Of a stretch of DNA of 64,000 bases, positions 1-10,900 are shown in pieces. The position numbers and the translations under genes are program-made. Each line of letters starts with the position of its first letter. The first letter of the stretch is position 1. The stretch comes from Daedaleopsis sinensis (taxonomy: Eukaryota; Basidiomycota; Agaricomycetes; Polyporales; Polyporaceae). The DNA lies in NCBI GenBank assembly GCA_033807695.1, contig CM066304.1:496001-560000 (forward strand). The letters are read 5' to 3'. The notes under the pieces were generated by a model. The model was not told the DNA's origin. It ran no database searches and saw only the letters and a program-made list of their open reading frames with translations.

Positions 1-546
1 GTCGACTACCTCGCCCATAGCTGTGAAGGGGGGGTCGTTCATGGGGCGGAGGAAGGGGGTAACCATGATGGATGATTGGGGGTTAATAGGGTCGGAGAAG
101 ACGTCCAGTAGAGGGATGCAATGGTTGTCAGGTGCCTTAAGTGAGGTGACATAACGATGAATATCGATCTCCCGGCCATCCCTCTTCGTTAATTTCAAGG
201 AAACGCGGAAGTTGTCCAGAATTCGGATTGCATCAATGACATGTGGTCTCTATTAATGGCAGTCAATCCTGAGATGAACCATAAGCTATACAACACTCAC
301 CTCAAGCCTTACAGAGTCCTCGCAATAGGTTGGATCTAGGTTAGTTCCTGTCCATGATGGGGACCAGTCGGGGTGATATCGTTGTCGCAAGAGATAGCCC
401 TGTGCTTTGACCTTTGTGTATCGATCCCTCCACGGTAGCTCACCGGGCAGCAAGCTATACGTTCCTCTCTCTGTAAGGTCCGCGTAACCTTGTACGTCCT
501 CCGGCGAGAGATATGCGTAGGATGGTAAACGTGTGTTATCCTTCAT
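1..546 (-). CDS. Protein kinase-like domain protein, N-terminal part (runs off left edge)
   Basis: Exon 1 (546..301, 82 codons) starts at ATG and ends at a GTGAGT donor. A 51-nt intron (300..250) ends in TAATAG. Exon 2 (249..1) stays open to the window edge. Exon 1 has the basidiomycete pattern of a Trp-Arg-Asp-Arg segment, then LLRQRYHPDWSPSW, then a Cys-Glu-Asp-Ser segment. Exon 2 begins RPHVIDAIRI and contains an NHCIPLLDVF segment and MVTPFLRPMNDPPF. This order (RPHVxDA, then a Lys-containing strand, then NHC-PLLDVF, then a hinge ending in MxPFLRPxxDPPF) is that of the large agaricomycete kinase-like families. Only the N-lobe is present, so the catalytic HRD/DFG region and substrate cannot be judged. 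Function is unknown; these families often contain degenerate kinases. Confidence 0.82.
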
Positions 547-1082
547 TAACCAATCCCTCGACCGTTCCGTCTTGATAGGGTGAAATCGTCCTGTGAAAGA
601 TAAAGCACGTGAGAAGCTACTGCGCTCAAGAGGCGTACACTTACTACAGAGCGCAGATGGTGGAACTTAGCTGAGTTGAGATAGAAAACCTCACGAGGAG
701 CAAGTAATCAAAGGAGTTGCGAGCGATTGCGTCTGGTTACAGCAGGTTCGAAAGACATTCGCCCACGTGCCGCATCCCAATATGGCAAGTTGGAACCTTG
801 TTCGTACCACCGCCCATGGCTGTGCTAGAGTCCCGGACTGCTCCCAGTCTAGCGCAACTCCGTCCTCTCCATATGCTTCAGGCCTCAAGGCCTCGTGCAT
901 CAGACTTCCTCAGAAGCCTTGCGGAAATGGCCTGGTATTTGCCCATAAGAGTCCCACCTCTCCCCTTTCTCCGACCGCCCACATCTCTCCCCAGACACCC
1001 GTCCATCCTATCCCTCGCAAACTCACGAGCGGTTCCCTACCCCGTTTGCCCGCAGTGGCTCACTTGACTCTCCTTCTCCCTC
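547..1082. promoter_or_regulatory. Intergenic region between divergent genes, CT-rich near gene 1083
   Basis: The kinase-like gene leaves to the left and the gene at 1083 starts to the right, so this stretch should hold both promoters. The last 130 bases before the ATG at 1083 are strongly pyrimidine-rich on the plus strand, as is common upstream of fungal start codons. I see no convincing coding exon. Confidence 0.4.
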
Positions 1083-1653
1083 ATGACCACCTCTTGGGAC
1101 ACAGTCAACCTCACTCTGGGTATCTTCGGTGTCTTGGCTCTCATCCCTACAATCGCCAAGTTCATCAAGAGCAAGCTTCCCTCGTCCCGGCTGAACTACT
1201 TTGACAAGCTCGTTACCGAGACCGAAGACTTGATCCTCTCTCTTGAAGAGCAAGGCACCTTCCGAGAGCCTATCACTACAGCTCACTTCAGGAAGCGACT
1301 GTCTAGGTGCGTCGCAGGGCTACTGTACTATGATCCACCCACTAACGCCACTGTACTGGTAGTGTGCGCCAGGAGGCTGAGCTTCCACGAATGCAAACAT
1401 ACTGTGCAACATCTCTCTGGCAGCAGCTTCAAGGACTTTGCAACGGACTTTCGAAGAAGCTCTCTGACCTATGCGTGCAGGCGCGAAGGCTCCGAGCGGA
1501 GATTTCTGTACGTATCGTTGTTGGTGATAGTTGATGCCAGCCATATCTCATACCGCCCCGACAGCAAAGTGCGACCGAAGAACTCAACCGGGCTAGTGAT
1601 GCAGGCACATCATCTAGTGGTGATGAGGCGCTTGAGATCGTCAGTCCTGTATC

Positions 1654-1835
1654 TGTTGAAAGTAACCCGGCGCTTGTAGAGCGCTTAGGGCGGTACTGTA
1701 CAGCTCGGCCATGGCCGAAACCTTATTCCGCGTAGTATCTACTGTACATTGTAGATACATCAAAATCTCTAGTCCTGTTGCATCCTTCCGCTTCGCTCGT
1801 CGTCGCTCTGCTCGTGTTCTTGCCTATTTCCAATA
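1654..1835 (+). repeat. 5' LTR of the Copia-type Gag-only element
   Basis: 182 bp, TG...TA ends, matching the copy at 2882..3063 base for base by eye. The left target duplication GTATC immediately precedes it. Confidence 0.93.
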
Positions 1836-1847
1836 GGTTATGAGCCC
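1836..1847 (+). other. Primer-binding site, probable half-tRNA (initiator Met) type
   Basis: The 12 bases directly after the 5' LTR are GGTTATGAGCCC. This is complementary to the anticodon stem-loop region of eukaryotic initiator tRNA-Met (GGGCTCATAACC). Drosophila copia is known to prime from a cleaved 5' half of that tRNA, so the same half-tRNA mechanism is inferred here. Confidence 0.65.
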
Positions 1848-2010
1848 TGCTGCTTAAACTGCTCGTTCTCACTTGTCATCGTCGTCAACTCGTTCGTAAC
1901 CGCTCGCAAACGGTCGGTAGCCTCCCGAGCAACTTCAGTCCGACACACGTCTTCGACTCCGAGCCCACTGTCCTTACCCCCTCATCTCCCCCGCTGTCTC
2001 CCCCATCACC

Positions 2011-2847
2011 ATGGACGAAAGACCCAGTCAACACCGCATCACGCAGCTCATCGAGGGCAACTACGAGGTGTGGCGCGTTCAGATGAGTTCTATCCTCGTT
2101 GCATTGGATCTCTGGGACGTTGTCCGCCCATCCTCCGAGGTCCCAACCGAGGAGATGATCCCCAAGGGTCCGAAGGGAGTGCGGGAGCAGCAGAAGAAGC
2201 GGGAGCTGGCTAGGTCGAAGATCATCCTTGCCATCGATCCCTCCCAGGTGCCTTTCGTGTTGGGCATGGAAAACCCTCGCGAGATGTGGGAAGCGCTCGA
2301 GCAGGTGCATCGTTCTTCGTCAGTCAATTCTGCCCTCTCTCTCCGTCGCTCCTTCCTTCGCATGGTCAAGAACGAGGACGAGTCCGCCATCGGCTGGATC
2401 GGTCGTGTTCGTGCACGAGCTCTCGAGCTCTCTCACACCCCTTGTCCCGCCACGACCATCGACATCATCCTCGTCATCACCGAAGGCCTTTCCCCCGATT
2501 ATGCCCCCGTCCTCACGCAGCTCGAGTCCCTTCCGTTCGACTCGCTCACCATCTCTGCTGTCACCACTCGCATCACTGGCTTCGAAGCTCAACTTCGTCG
2601 TGCCCAGGCCAGTGCTTCGGACTTCTCCAGCGCTCATGCGCTCGTCGCTCGTGGCGAAGTCACCTGCCACCTCTGCGGAGGTGTTGGCCACTACATCCGT
2701 GAGTGCCCGACTCCCAAGTCGTTTGCTAAGCCGAAGAAGACTCGAGGCAGGGAGGAGGAAGGTGGTGATGGGGAGGGGCGTCTCTCATCGCACGTTGCGC
2801 GTTTTGGGATAGATGATTCGGACACTGAGGTTCTCCGCTTGTACTAA
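2011..2847 (+). CDS. gag: Copia-type Gag (UBN2-like, one zinc knuckle)
   Basis: 278 codons starting at an ATG about 175 nt after the LTR and stopping shortly before the 3' LTR. The N-terminal part has the Copia Gag signature of a Leu-Ile-Glu-Gly-Asn-Tyr segment followed by VWRVQMSSIL and LWDVV. The central part is the helical UBN2/retrotran_gag-like region. A CX2CX4HX4C zinc knuckle (CHLCGGVGHYIREC) lies at about residues 220-233, followed by a basic, Glu-rich tail. It should form the cytoplasmic particle and package the element RNA. The frame is intact. It ends in a stop rather than fusing to Pol, unlike a complete Copia element. Confidence 0.9.
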   Translation: MDERPSQHRITQLIEGNYEVWRVQMSSILVALDLWDVVRPSSEVPTEEMIPKGPKGVREQQKKRELARSKIILAIDPSQVPFVLGMENPREMWEALEQVHRSSSVNSALSLRRSFLRMVKNEDESAIGWIGRVRARALELSHTPCPATTIDIILVITEGLSPDYAPVLTQLESLPFDSLTISAVTTRITGFEAQLRRAQASASDFSSAHALVARGEVTCHLCGGVGHYIRECPTPKSFAKPKKTRGREEEGGDGEGRLSSHVARFGIDDSDTEVLRLY

Positions 2848-2881
2848 TGGCTCTTGCTCACAAGCGCAGGCTTAAGGGGCG

Positions 2882-3063
2882 TGTTGAAAGTAACCCGGCG
2901 CTTGTAGAGCGCTTAGGGCGGTACTGTACAGCTCGGCCATGGCCGAAACCTTATTCCGCGTAGTATCTACTGTACATTGTAGATACATCAAAATCTCTAG
3001 TCCTGTTGCATCCTTCCGCTTCGCTCGTCGTCGCTCTGCTCGTGTTCTTGCCTATTTCCAATA
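2882..3063 (+). repeat. 3' LTR of the Copia-type Gag-only element
   Basis: Same 182-bp sequence as the 5' LTR, preceded by a purine-rich tract and followed by the target duplication GTATC and then the remaining 5 nt of the interrupted exon. Confidence 0.93.
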
Positions 3064-3655
3064 GTATCGACAGGTAATGGCTAATCTTCGTGTTCTCGTG
3101 CCAATCTGATGAAGTGCAGGCACTACTGGAGCAATCTCAGACGGCCAGTCGGAGCATGCATCTGCGATTATGTTGCCGTCTGCAGAGCTGTCCGGGCCAT
3201 CAGCTTCGTCGACGACTGCAGACACAAGCCCAGCCGTCATACCTTCCCCGAGCTGCAAACCGATGACGTCCCCGAGTGATATCCCGCATCTGGGAGACCC
3301 GATCCACGTCGATATTTCACGTCGCCCCAAAACACGTCGCAAATCGTTACAGTTTATGCGTCGAAACAAGCGCTATCTTGCCTCGCGCAGCCTCTCCTCG
3401 TTGACCATCGCACAGATGGAACACAGGAAGAGCGGCGTCATGCGGAGCGACGACTTCAAGCGTGTCCTCCGCACTGGTACCTTTGACAGCATCTCGTCGA
3501 GCTCGACGTGTGTGAGCGAATCGGACTCGCTACCCACATCGATGAAGCTCCAGGATGACCAATCCGTGCGCGAGCACGAGGTACAGGTATCCGCCGAATG
3601 TGGAACCTGTTCATCCAACTTGGTCGTATGTCCCGCGACGGAACACAGGGCCTAA

Positions 3656-5389
3656 ATATACCCTCCATGCGGCACAAGGTCGTAAAGAGGCTTCCCGCAA
3701 CCTCTCCTCTCTCTCGATACTATGTCTCTAGCCTCGCAGTAGCACCTGGTTGTTCATATGTACTATGCGTTTCATTTGCTCCGTTGTGTCATCTTGCTAT
3801 AGATATTGGTCTCATATGCATGTTGTCTGCCCGCTATTCGCCTAGCTTTGTATATGATTGGAATCTTTACTAGTGCCCAACAGTACTCTTGAGCATGTGA
3901 ACTCAGAGCGTGCGTTTGCAGAGCCTGGTTCTAGAGCGAGCTACAAGAGCTAGCGAACAAGAAGGGAACGAACACTGACAGAGCTTCACAGAGCAAAGAG
4001 TAGGACGATTAAGGATTTGACATTCAGATCCGACGTTCGATATTCTAGGTACCAACTGCTACAGACGCAACATTGTCAACAGCATTCGTGAAGACAGAAT
4101 ACGACAGACGCACCCAATCCAACACACTGGCACTGCCAGCTCCCGCCAGATCGCCTGGCTCCCCAGCCCGTGCTCCAACATCTTCGCGTGCTCCGCCGAG
4201 AGCCTCTTATTGAACGACTTTTCATCGAACGTGAACAGGCAGAGGCAGGGACGTAGGCATCTATGGCCTCCTCGATCGAAGGAACGACTTTCTTCGCGCG
4301 TTTCGATGTGTACGCGAGCTGGAGCATCAACGACTCGTCGCCGATGAGCCACCGGCAGTAATCGAGACCGGCGGAGGAACACGTATAAGCCCTTTCGTTA
4401 GCCTTAGCCGGAGATCACGGCCGCTATCTCGCGTGGACTCGACAGAGATATCTACCCGGGGTCCATAATACGCTTGAACTGTCGCTACCTCTTCACATGA
4501 AGCTTCCGCATGGTAAACCGGTGTGCGAGCACGAGGGTACGTAGTATGTCGGGAACCTTTTCTGACTACTTCGTGTGTCTCGTGGTGGCGATATAAAGGT
4601 CTAGCGCACTCGCTTCCCGCACTAGTATCTCATCATTATGTTTTACTGGACTACCAGGAACCAGTATGTACTATGCGCTTCACTCTCTTCAATTTGTCCC
4701 TATTGGTCTCCCCTCACGTCGTCACTTCCATTTGCCTTGCTTTGTATGTAAATGATCTGTTTATCAGCCCACGTCAGATGTAGTTTATACAGTACTGTTG
4801 TATTTTACGCCCGAGCTGACTGAGGCAGTGGAGCAACATTAAACACTGGCATCAGCAAAGTGTCACCATGACCTATCGCACCTGGCCAGTCATCCCAGGT
4901 GCTTCAGGTCTCTCAGTTCGCGCGCCTGCCAGGCGAAGTGCCTCTAACTGGGTAGGATCAGATCGTCCTGGGCAGGCTCGGTAGGTCCCGTTGTAGGTCC
5001 GCATAGGAAGAAGTTCAGGTGTGTGTCGTCAAAGCCTGTACTCGGGAATTATTCTGCCTGGGTGAACCTGACGCGTGTACTAACAGCTCACTGTGCGGGA
5101 CTGGTGGCCGGGGCCCGGTATGGTACACGCGTGTATTGGTACCATTGTAGCTACACAATCTAGTCTAGTGTAGTACTACTAGCATACGGGAGCTGACGTA
5201 CATGAGCGACGGTTGAACGTCATGGATTCAAGGTCGGACATAAAATAATTGAGACGACCAAGCGAGATGAATCGTGAGGTATGGATTTTTACATTGAGGG
5301 CGTGCAACCATTTCGGGACCATGAGTGTGCTGTTGGTGAGTGTCAGCGGTCGAGACGGGGCACGAGCTACACACGAGGGACTCACCTTA
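3656..5389. other. Gene-poor interval
   Basis: No intact gene between the stop of the interrupted gene at 3655 and the minus-strand gene ending at 5390. The only coding-like signal is the frameshifted relic at 4059..4382. The rest is AT/GC-mixed, with short frames lacking convincing splice or codon patterns. Confidence 0.5.
4059..4382 (-). pseudogene. Possible frameshifted gene relic, unrecognised
   Basis: Two minus-strand frames look protein-like in sequence: an upstream piece with DYCRWLIGDES and KKVVPSIEEAIDAYVP, and a downstream piece with FDEKSFNKRLSAEHAKML and GSQAIWREL. They overlap around 4215..4245 in different frames, which suggests an indel in an old exon rather than a spliced junction (no good GT...AG pair joins them). 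Family not recognised. The evidence is only amino-acid composition and helical pattern, so this could be chance. Confidence 0.25.
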
Positions 5390-7519
5390 CTAGCCCTCGG
5401 ACTGCAGCTGCTCCCAGTGGTCGGTGTCGCTAGTGTCTTCGATCTCGATGACGTCGACAGCGCGCCGCTTCTGGCAGGCTTCACGGCCGCGCCGGAGGAT
5501 GCGGGCCCATCGATCGTCGTCGAGCGAGCGGACCGCGTTCATGAGCATCTCGACGCGACGGACCTTCAGCTGAACACCGTTCTCGTGTTTGCGCCCGTCG
5601 GCCCAAACATCTGCAGAGAAATTACCCGCAGGAGCGGGCAGCTTCATCTTTTTGCCGGTGGTCCACATCCGGAGGGCCCGCTCGACCTAGGCATAGGTCA
5701 GTGTTATGCGCAGATACAACATAAACGGATGGCGTACAGCGATAGCAGCTAGAACGAGCGCCCCACATGGGCGGAAGTCACGAGCTTCGGCGTCGCTTGG
5801 ACGCAAGTATTCAGGCAGAGAGTCCAGTACGGGGATCCAAGTGATGCCGAACGTTTCAATGACCATCGATCCCTCCATGGGGCCCTTGAGGAAGTGTGGC
5901 GACATTAGTGACCCACGCTATCGTACGTCAACATGTCACTTACGTGTCGGTCCTGTTTGTCTTTCCATTCGCGCCACAAGAAAGGGGCTGCAAGCATGCA
6001 TATCGCCTTGATGGCGCCGCCGCCGAGTTGCTGTTCAACCCACTGCGCGATGGCCTCCGGTGTATGTAGATCCGGATTGCCAGTGATGATGGCATCGACG
6101 ATCTTCACGCCGGTGTTCCCCATCTTCGTGTACGTATCTTGAATGCGAACAGTCGTCTATAGCATACCAGCGTGACTTGTGAGTATGAGAAAGGAGTTTG
6201 TAGTGTGCACATACCAGGTCATAAAAGACATCGCCGGGCGCAATTTGGTGGTCAGACCAGGGATACGCGATCTTGAATATGGCTTGGCGTTCCGGTTGAG
6301 TTGGGAGCTCCCAGGGGTCGACGATTCCGGAATGAACCCGCCCGAGAGGGACGTTGATGCGGAGGAACGCATTGAGCATTGCAGCGGGGACATGAGCGTT
6401 GGTCCACTTCGGGCGCTGTTTGTCGTCCGATTCAACGGCGTGACTGGCGGCGGTCGACTTGGTCTTGACGAACACATCTTTCTGTGCTTACATTGGGGAC
6501 GGTAAAGTAACGTGTGGATGATTACTCACCTTGCGAGGTACAACAATCATCTCGTCCGGGGGCGCAGCGACTATCAGTTGCTTGTCTACGCCACGCAACC
6601 ATGCGCTCCCGGATAAGCTCTTGTTGAGGCCACTGCGTTCGAGCCCTTCGACCTCCTCATGGTCACTGATACCTCCATAGTCTTGTGGGTCTGCTTGAGG
6701 GACGTCGTCCTGCTCTTGGACTGCAGCGAGAAGCTTGACCGGTCCTGGGGCGCCTGTGGATGTCGAAGCTCTTGACTTACCTTTGTCTTTGCCCTTGGAA
6801 CCTGCGGTGGAACGAGAGGTACGACATTTGTCGGCGACAATTTGGGCTAGGGCGGTGGCATCGGTCGTAGTGGTGGATCCAGGAGAGGGGCGAGGACCTT
6901 TGGCGCCGTTCTGTTTCAGGAAGGTGGTCCACGCCGGGTTCAGACCTGCGGCTGTAGACTTCGTTTTGTGCTTCTTTTCAGTCCTGCGGGATGGTGACAG
7001 GTCGAGTAGTGAGCTAGCTTAGCTGAAGTCTGAAGAGGGAGCAATAACAATGGACTAACGAAGGCTGCATCTGATCATCCTTCCTCTTCCGGGTCGTAGG
7101 CGCTTGACGTGTGTGGGCGTCTGCCGCGTCAGAGCGCCGGATGTTGTTGGAGGCTCGCTTGCGAGTCGATTTTCCTTCTTCCACGTCCATCTCCTCGTCG
7201 TCTGGGACGTCTTGATCACTTTCGTCCTCGTCTTCGTCATCAATGAGCAGAGGTTCGAACTCAGACCCAGAGGGTTCCGACGTCAAGAATACATCTGGCG
7301 ACCCACCGGCATCCTCGAAGAGCTGATCTTGGATCTTACCGGAGACGTTGACGTTGAGCTCGGCCCATGGAGTATTGTGGACGAGTTTGTCCATGGACTC
7401 GTATAAGTTGAAGATGGGCTCGTCTGTTGAGGGTACGTTAGATTTCAGTGTCAGTGGAGCTGAGAGCATATGACTTACTACCACCCGATGCAGACTGTGC
7501 GTCTTCATCCGGTTCCGAC

Positions 7520-7903
7520 TGTAAGCGGACTGTCTAGTCCGCGCACACTGAGAGACACACGGGTGCTGCACGCAGCGAGGTAACAAGACCGGGCTGCGTA
7601 GCCGGAAGAAGAACTGTATAAGTAGGAGACAAATGGGTAGAGCACGGAGGATACGTACCTGCGTAGCCGGAAGAAGAACTGACGGCTACGCAGGATGAGC
7701 GCGAGATTATATACGTAAAGGTCCGAGTAAGAGAGGGAGAAGGGAGGGAGCAAAGGGAGTGAGAAGAGCCAATAGAAACCGTCCGCCGAGACCATCCAAT
7801 AGACCTCGTCCGCCGGTCCGTCCGTCACTGTCCGTCACCATCCGTCACCGTCCCGTCACCGTCATCCGTCCCGGGAGCCGCGTAGCGGTGTAACGATGTT
7901 ACA
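7520..7903 (-). repeat. 3' LTR of the chromovirus
   Basis: 384 bp, identical by eye to 13589..13972. It contains a perfect 12-bp stem (7658..7669 with 7683..7694, 13-nt loop), a repeated GTAGCCGGAAGAAGAACTG segment, and six or so TGACGG units near the U3 end. Confidence 0.94.
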
Positions 7904-7926
7904 CTCTCCCCCGCTCAGAAAAGAGG

Positions 7927-10900
7927 CTAGGCAGGAAGAGAGAGGTGGAGAGACTTGGAGGTGAGGTATTCGTCGAGAGCGACGAGGTCTTTAACCTCTC
8001 GGCCAGGGAGCCAGGAGTCGGATCCGGGGCCGTACCCGAGCCATCGAACGAGGAAACGATAACCGCGACCGGCGCGTTTATGGTCCAAGATGCGTTCGAC
8101 AAAGAACTCCTGCTGTCCATCGGGGGTGAGCACAGGACCGGGTTCCGGGTCCGCGCGCGCGGGGAACTGTTCATCGTCATTTGCGAGGTAGGGCTTGAGC
8201 AAGGACGAGTGGAACGTCGGATGGATGTTCATGGTGCTCGGGAGTGCGAGTGTGTATGACGATGTCTCGGGATGAGCGACCGAGACGGTATAAGGGCCGT
8301 CATAACGTACCATGAACTTCGCGACGCGGTGATCGCCGCGTTGCATGTAATCTCGGCGACAATGGAAGGTTGATAGCAGAACGCGGTCGCCGACTGTGTA
8401 AGGCACTTCCGCGCCACGATGAATGTTAGCCGCGAGGGCTTGGTGGGTTTTGGCGAGGACAAGGTTGTCCTGCGCTTCGAGGACGTCGGTTTCGATGCGA
8501 GCGATGACGTCGGCCGCGCGGGTGCCGTCATCACCTGCGAAATCCCGGACGTCAGCGGTATTGGAGGAAGAGATAGGAGGGAGGATGCGCGGGGCACATC
8601 CGAGACATAGCTGAAACGGGGAAAAACCCGTGGAGGCATTCACGGTGTTCATAATCTGGAAGCGAACCAAGGGGAGGGCACGGACCCAACCGCGTTGGTT
8701 GCGCTCCACGTGGTACCGCAGCAGTTGGATGACAGTGCGGTTTGTGCGTTCGCTGCCGCCGTCGGTCTCCGGATGGAACGAGGTGGACATTTTGAGGGAG
8801 ACGCCAGTCAACTTGTGGAGCGCTTTCCAAAAGCGGCTCACGAACAACTTGTCGCGGTCGCTGACGATGTTCAGAGGTAGTCCGTTTTCACAGTACCAGT
8901 GGGTGAAGAAGAGAGCGGCGAAGTCCTCGGCCGAGATGTCGGTGCAGGTGGGGATGAGACGGATGTCCCCGCCGAGACGACAAGTGATTGTGGCGATGCA
9001 GTTGTTGCCGAGGTCGTCAGGGAGCGCACCAACGAAGTCGATGCAGATGGAATCGAAGCGAGCGTCGGGGACCGGTAACGGGTGCAAGGGACCGGTAGGT
9101 CGTTTTGTGGATGTCTTGTTGCGTTGACAGGGATCGCAAGAGGGGATGTAGAGGTCCTCCAAGTCGCGGCGCATGTTAGGCCAATAGTAAGAGCCTCGCA
9201 GCGATTCGTAAGATTTCGCGGCACCGAAGTGACCCAGAGTGTCGTGTGCAAGACGGTAGAGAGCTTCGCGCAAGTCAGCGATACGAGGAATGCATAAGCG
9301 ATCGCCCACAAAGAGGAGGCCGTCGCGTACGTGTACACCAGCAACAGAGAGTCCGTCGAGGTCGCCGGAGCGCAGAGTGGCGAGAGGGTCGCCTGAGGGT
9401 GAGGCGGTGAGTGAACGCAGTAAGCGAGTGCACCACTTGTCGGAAGCGTAGCCCGCGCGGATGCGCTCGAGCCAGGCGGGGTCGGAGGAGACCCGGAGGG
9501 AGCCTGAGGAGATGGCAGCGATGGGCGTAGGTGAGGGTGGCGGAGGCCGGGATCCAAGCGCGGAAGACGCAGAACGGAGTTCGCGAAGTGCGCCGACGGG
9601 AGAGACAACCGTCGAGGGCGAGAGGGGAGGTGTAGAAGCGGACAAGTCGGCAGCTGCAGAAGCGGGGTCTCGGAGTCGAGAGAGGGAGTCCGCGACGCTG
9701 TTGTCTTCACCCTTGATGTAAACGACGGTGTAGTCATACTGTCCGAGAAATTCTTGCCAGCGCGCTTGTCTGCGCGACAGGTGTTTCTGCGTGGTAAAAT
9801 TCTCTAAGGTGCAGTGGTCTGTGAAGACTGTGAACGGCACACCTAAGAGATCCACTCGCCAACGTTTGAGTGCTCGAACGATGGCCAGCAGTTCCTTTTC
9901 ATGAACTGGATAATTCAGTTCGGCACCGGACAGTTGGGCAGATTCGAACGCGACCGGGCGTGCGGTATCGAGAGTTTCTCCGTAAGACAGGAGCGCGCCA
10001 GTGCAGTAATCGGAGGCGTCCGTGGACACAAAAATCCTGTTGTTACCAAGGTTAGCGTGATCAATAGAAGTGAGGCATTCGTGACTAGTCACGAGGCGTT
10101 TGACAGCGTCAAACGCGAGTGCATGTTCTGTCGTCCATTCGAAGCACTTCTCGGCCTCCTTGGTCGTGAGCGGATTGAGGACAGAAGAGTGGTGGGCGAG
10201 CTTCGGGAGGAAGGCGGAGATGTAGCGGACCAGTCCGAGGAAGGCGCGGACATCGTGGGCGGAAGTGGGTGTGGGCCAATCGAGGATTCGGGAGATCTTC
10301 GAGCCGTCGGGTTTGATGCCGTCGAGCGATATGTTGTGACCTAAGAAGTTGAGCTCGGTGCAAAAAAGTTGGGTCTTCTTAAGTGAGCAATACAAGGAGT
10401 GTTTCTCGAGAGCGGAGAGGATAGTGAGGACGTTACGTTCATGTTCCTCAACGTTAGATGACCAGATAATGATATCGTCCAAGTAGACATGGCAGATTGA
10501 GCCGATGTACGGGCGGAGGGCGTTGTACATACGACGCTGATGTGTGCTGGGTGCGTTCCGACAACCTTGAGGCATGACCGTCCACTCGTAGAGACCAAAC
10601 GGGGTAGTGATCGCCGTGTATTTGATGTGGTCGGGGTGTACCTTCGTCTGAAAAAACGAGTTTGTCATGTCGAGTTTACCCCAGATCTTGCCCAGAGCGC
10701 AGTCGGATAGGATCTCTTGTATGCTCGGGAGGGGGTAAGCGTCGGGCACGGTGTTCGCGTTGAGTACGCGGTAGTCGTTGACCCATCTGGGCAACGCGGA
10801 AGGGTCAGCCTTGGGGATAAGAAAACAGGGGGAAGCGAAAGGGGAGGAAGAAGGACGCAATCGTCCGGCAGTCAGGTGTTGGTCGAGCAAGGACTTGAAG

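Larger units (their letters stand above)
1654..3063 (+). mobile_element. Non-autonomous Copia-type LTR element with Gag only (TR-GAG-like)
   Basis: A 1,410-bp element bounded by two 182-bp direct LTRs that I read as identical, starting TGTTGAAAG and ending CCAATA. Flanking 5-bp target-site duplications are GTATC at 1649..1653 and 3064..3068. Between the LTRs are a primer-binding-like sequence, one Gag frame, and a purine-rich stretch ending AAGGGGCG next to the 3' LTR. No protease, integrase, reverse transcriptase or RNase H is encoded, and there is no room for them. It is therefore either a TR-GAG-type element or an internal deletion of a full Copia element, mobilised in trans. It sits in the sense direction inside an exon of the host gene at 1083. 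Confidence 0.9.
1083..3655 (+). pseudogene. Hypothetical membrane-anchored protein interrupted by a Copia-type element
   Basis: Four exons: 1083..1306, 1363..1507, 1565..1653 plus 3069..3073 (one exon split by the element), and 3120..3655. Ignoring the element and one 5-bp duplication, exon lengths sum to 999 nt, an exact frame of 332 residues, and phases agree at every junction. Residues about 8-25 form a hydrophobic segment (LTLGIFGVLALIPTIAKF), followed by a helical, charged, Leu-rich middle and a Ser/Thr/Pro-rich C-terminal half with basic patches. No family recognised. With the element present, the exon-3 frame reads about 26 residues into the LTR and stops at TAG, leaving roughly the first 153 residues plus an LTR-encoded tail. 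The insertion lies 5 nt upstream of the exon-3 donor. The gene was probably functional until very recently. Confidence 0.75.

Noticed and set aside
7505..7828. Frames of about 107 codons repeated at 7505..7828 and 13577..13897
   Set aside because: They are the same LTR sequence read twice; LTRs are non-coding here.
8871..9737. 288-codon minus-strand frame overlapping the integrase region
   Set aside because: Lies in another frame of the chromovirus Gag-Pol gene; composition is Ser/Thr/Pro-rich shadow of GC-rich codons.
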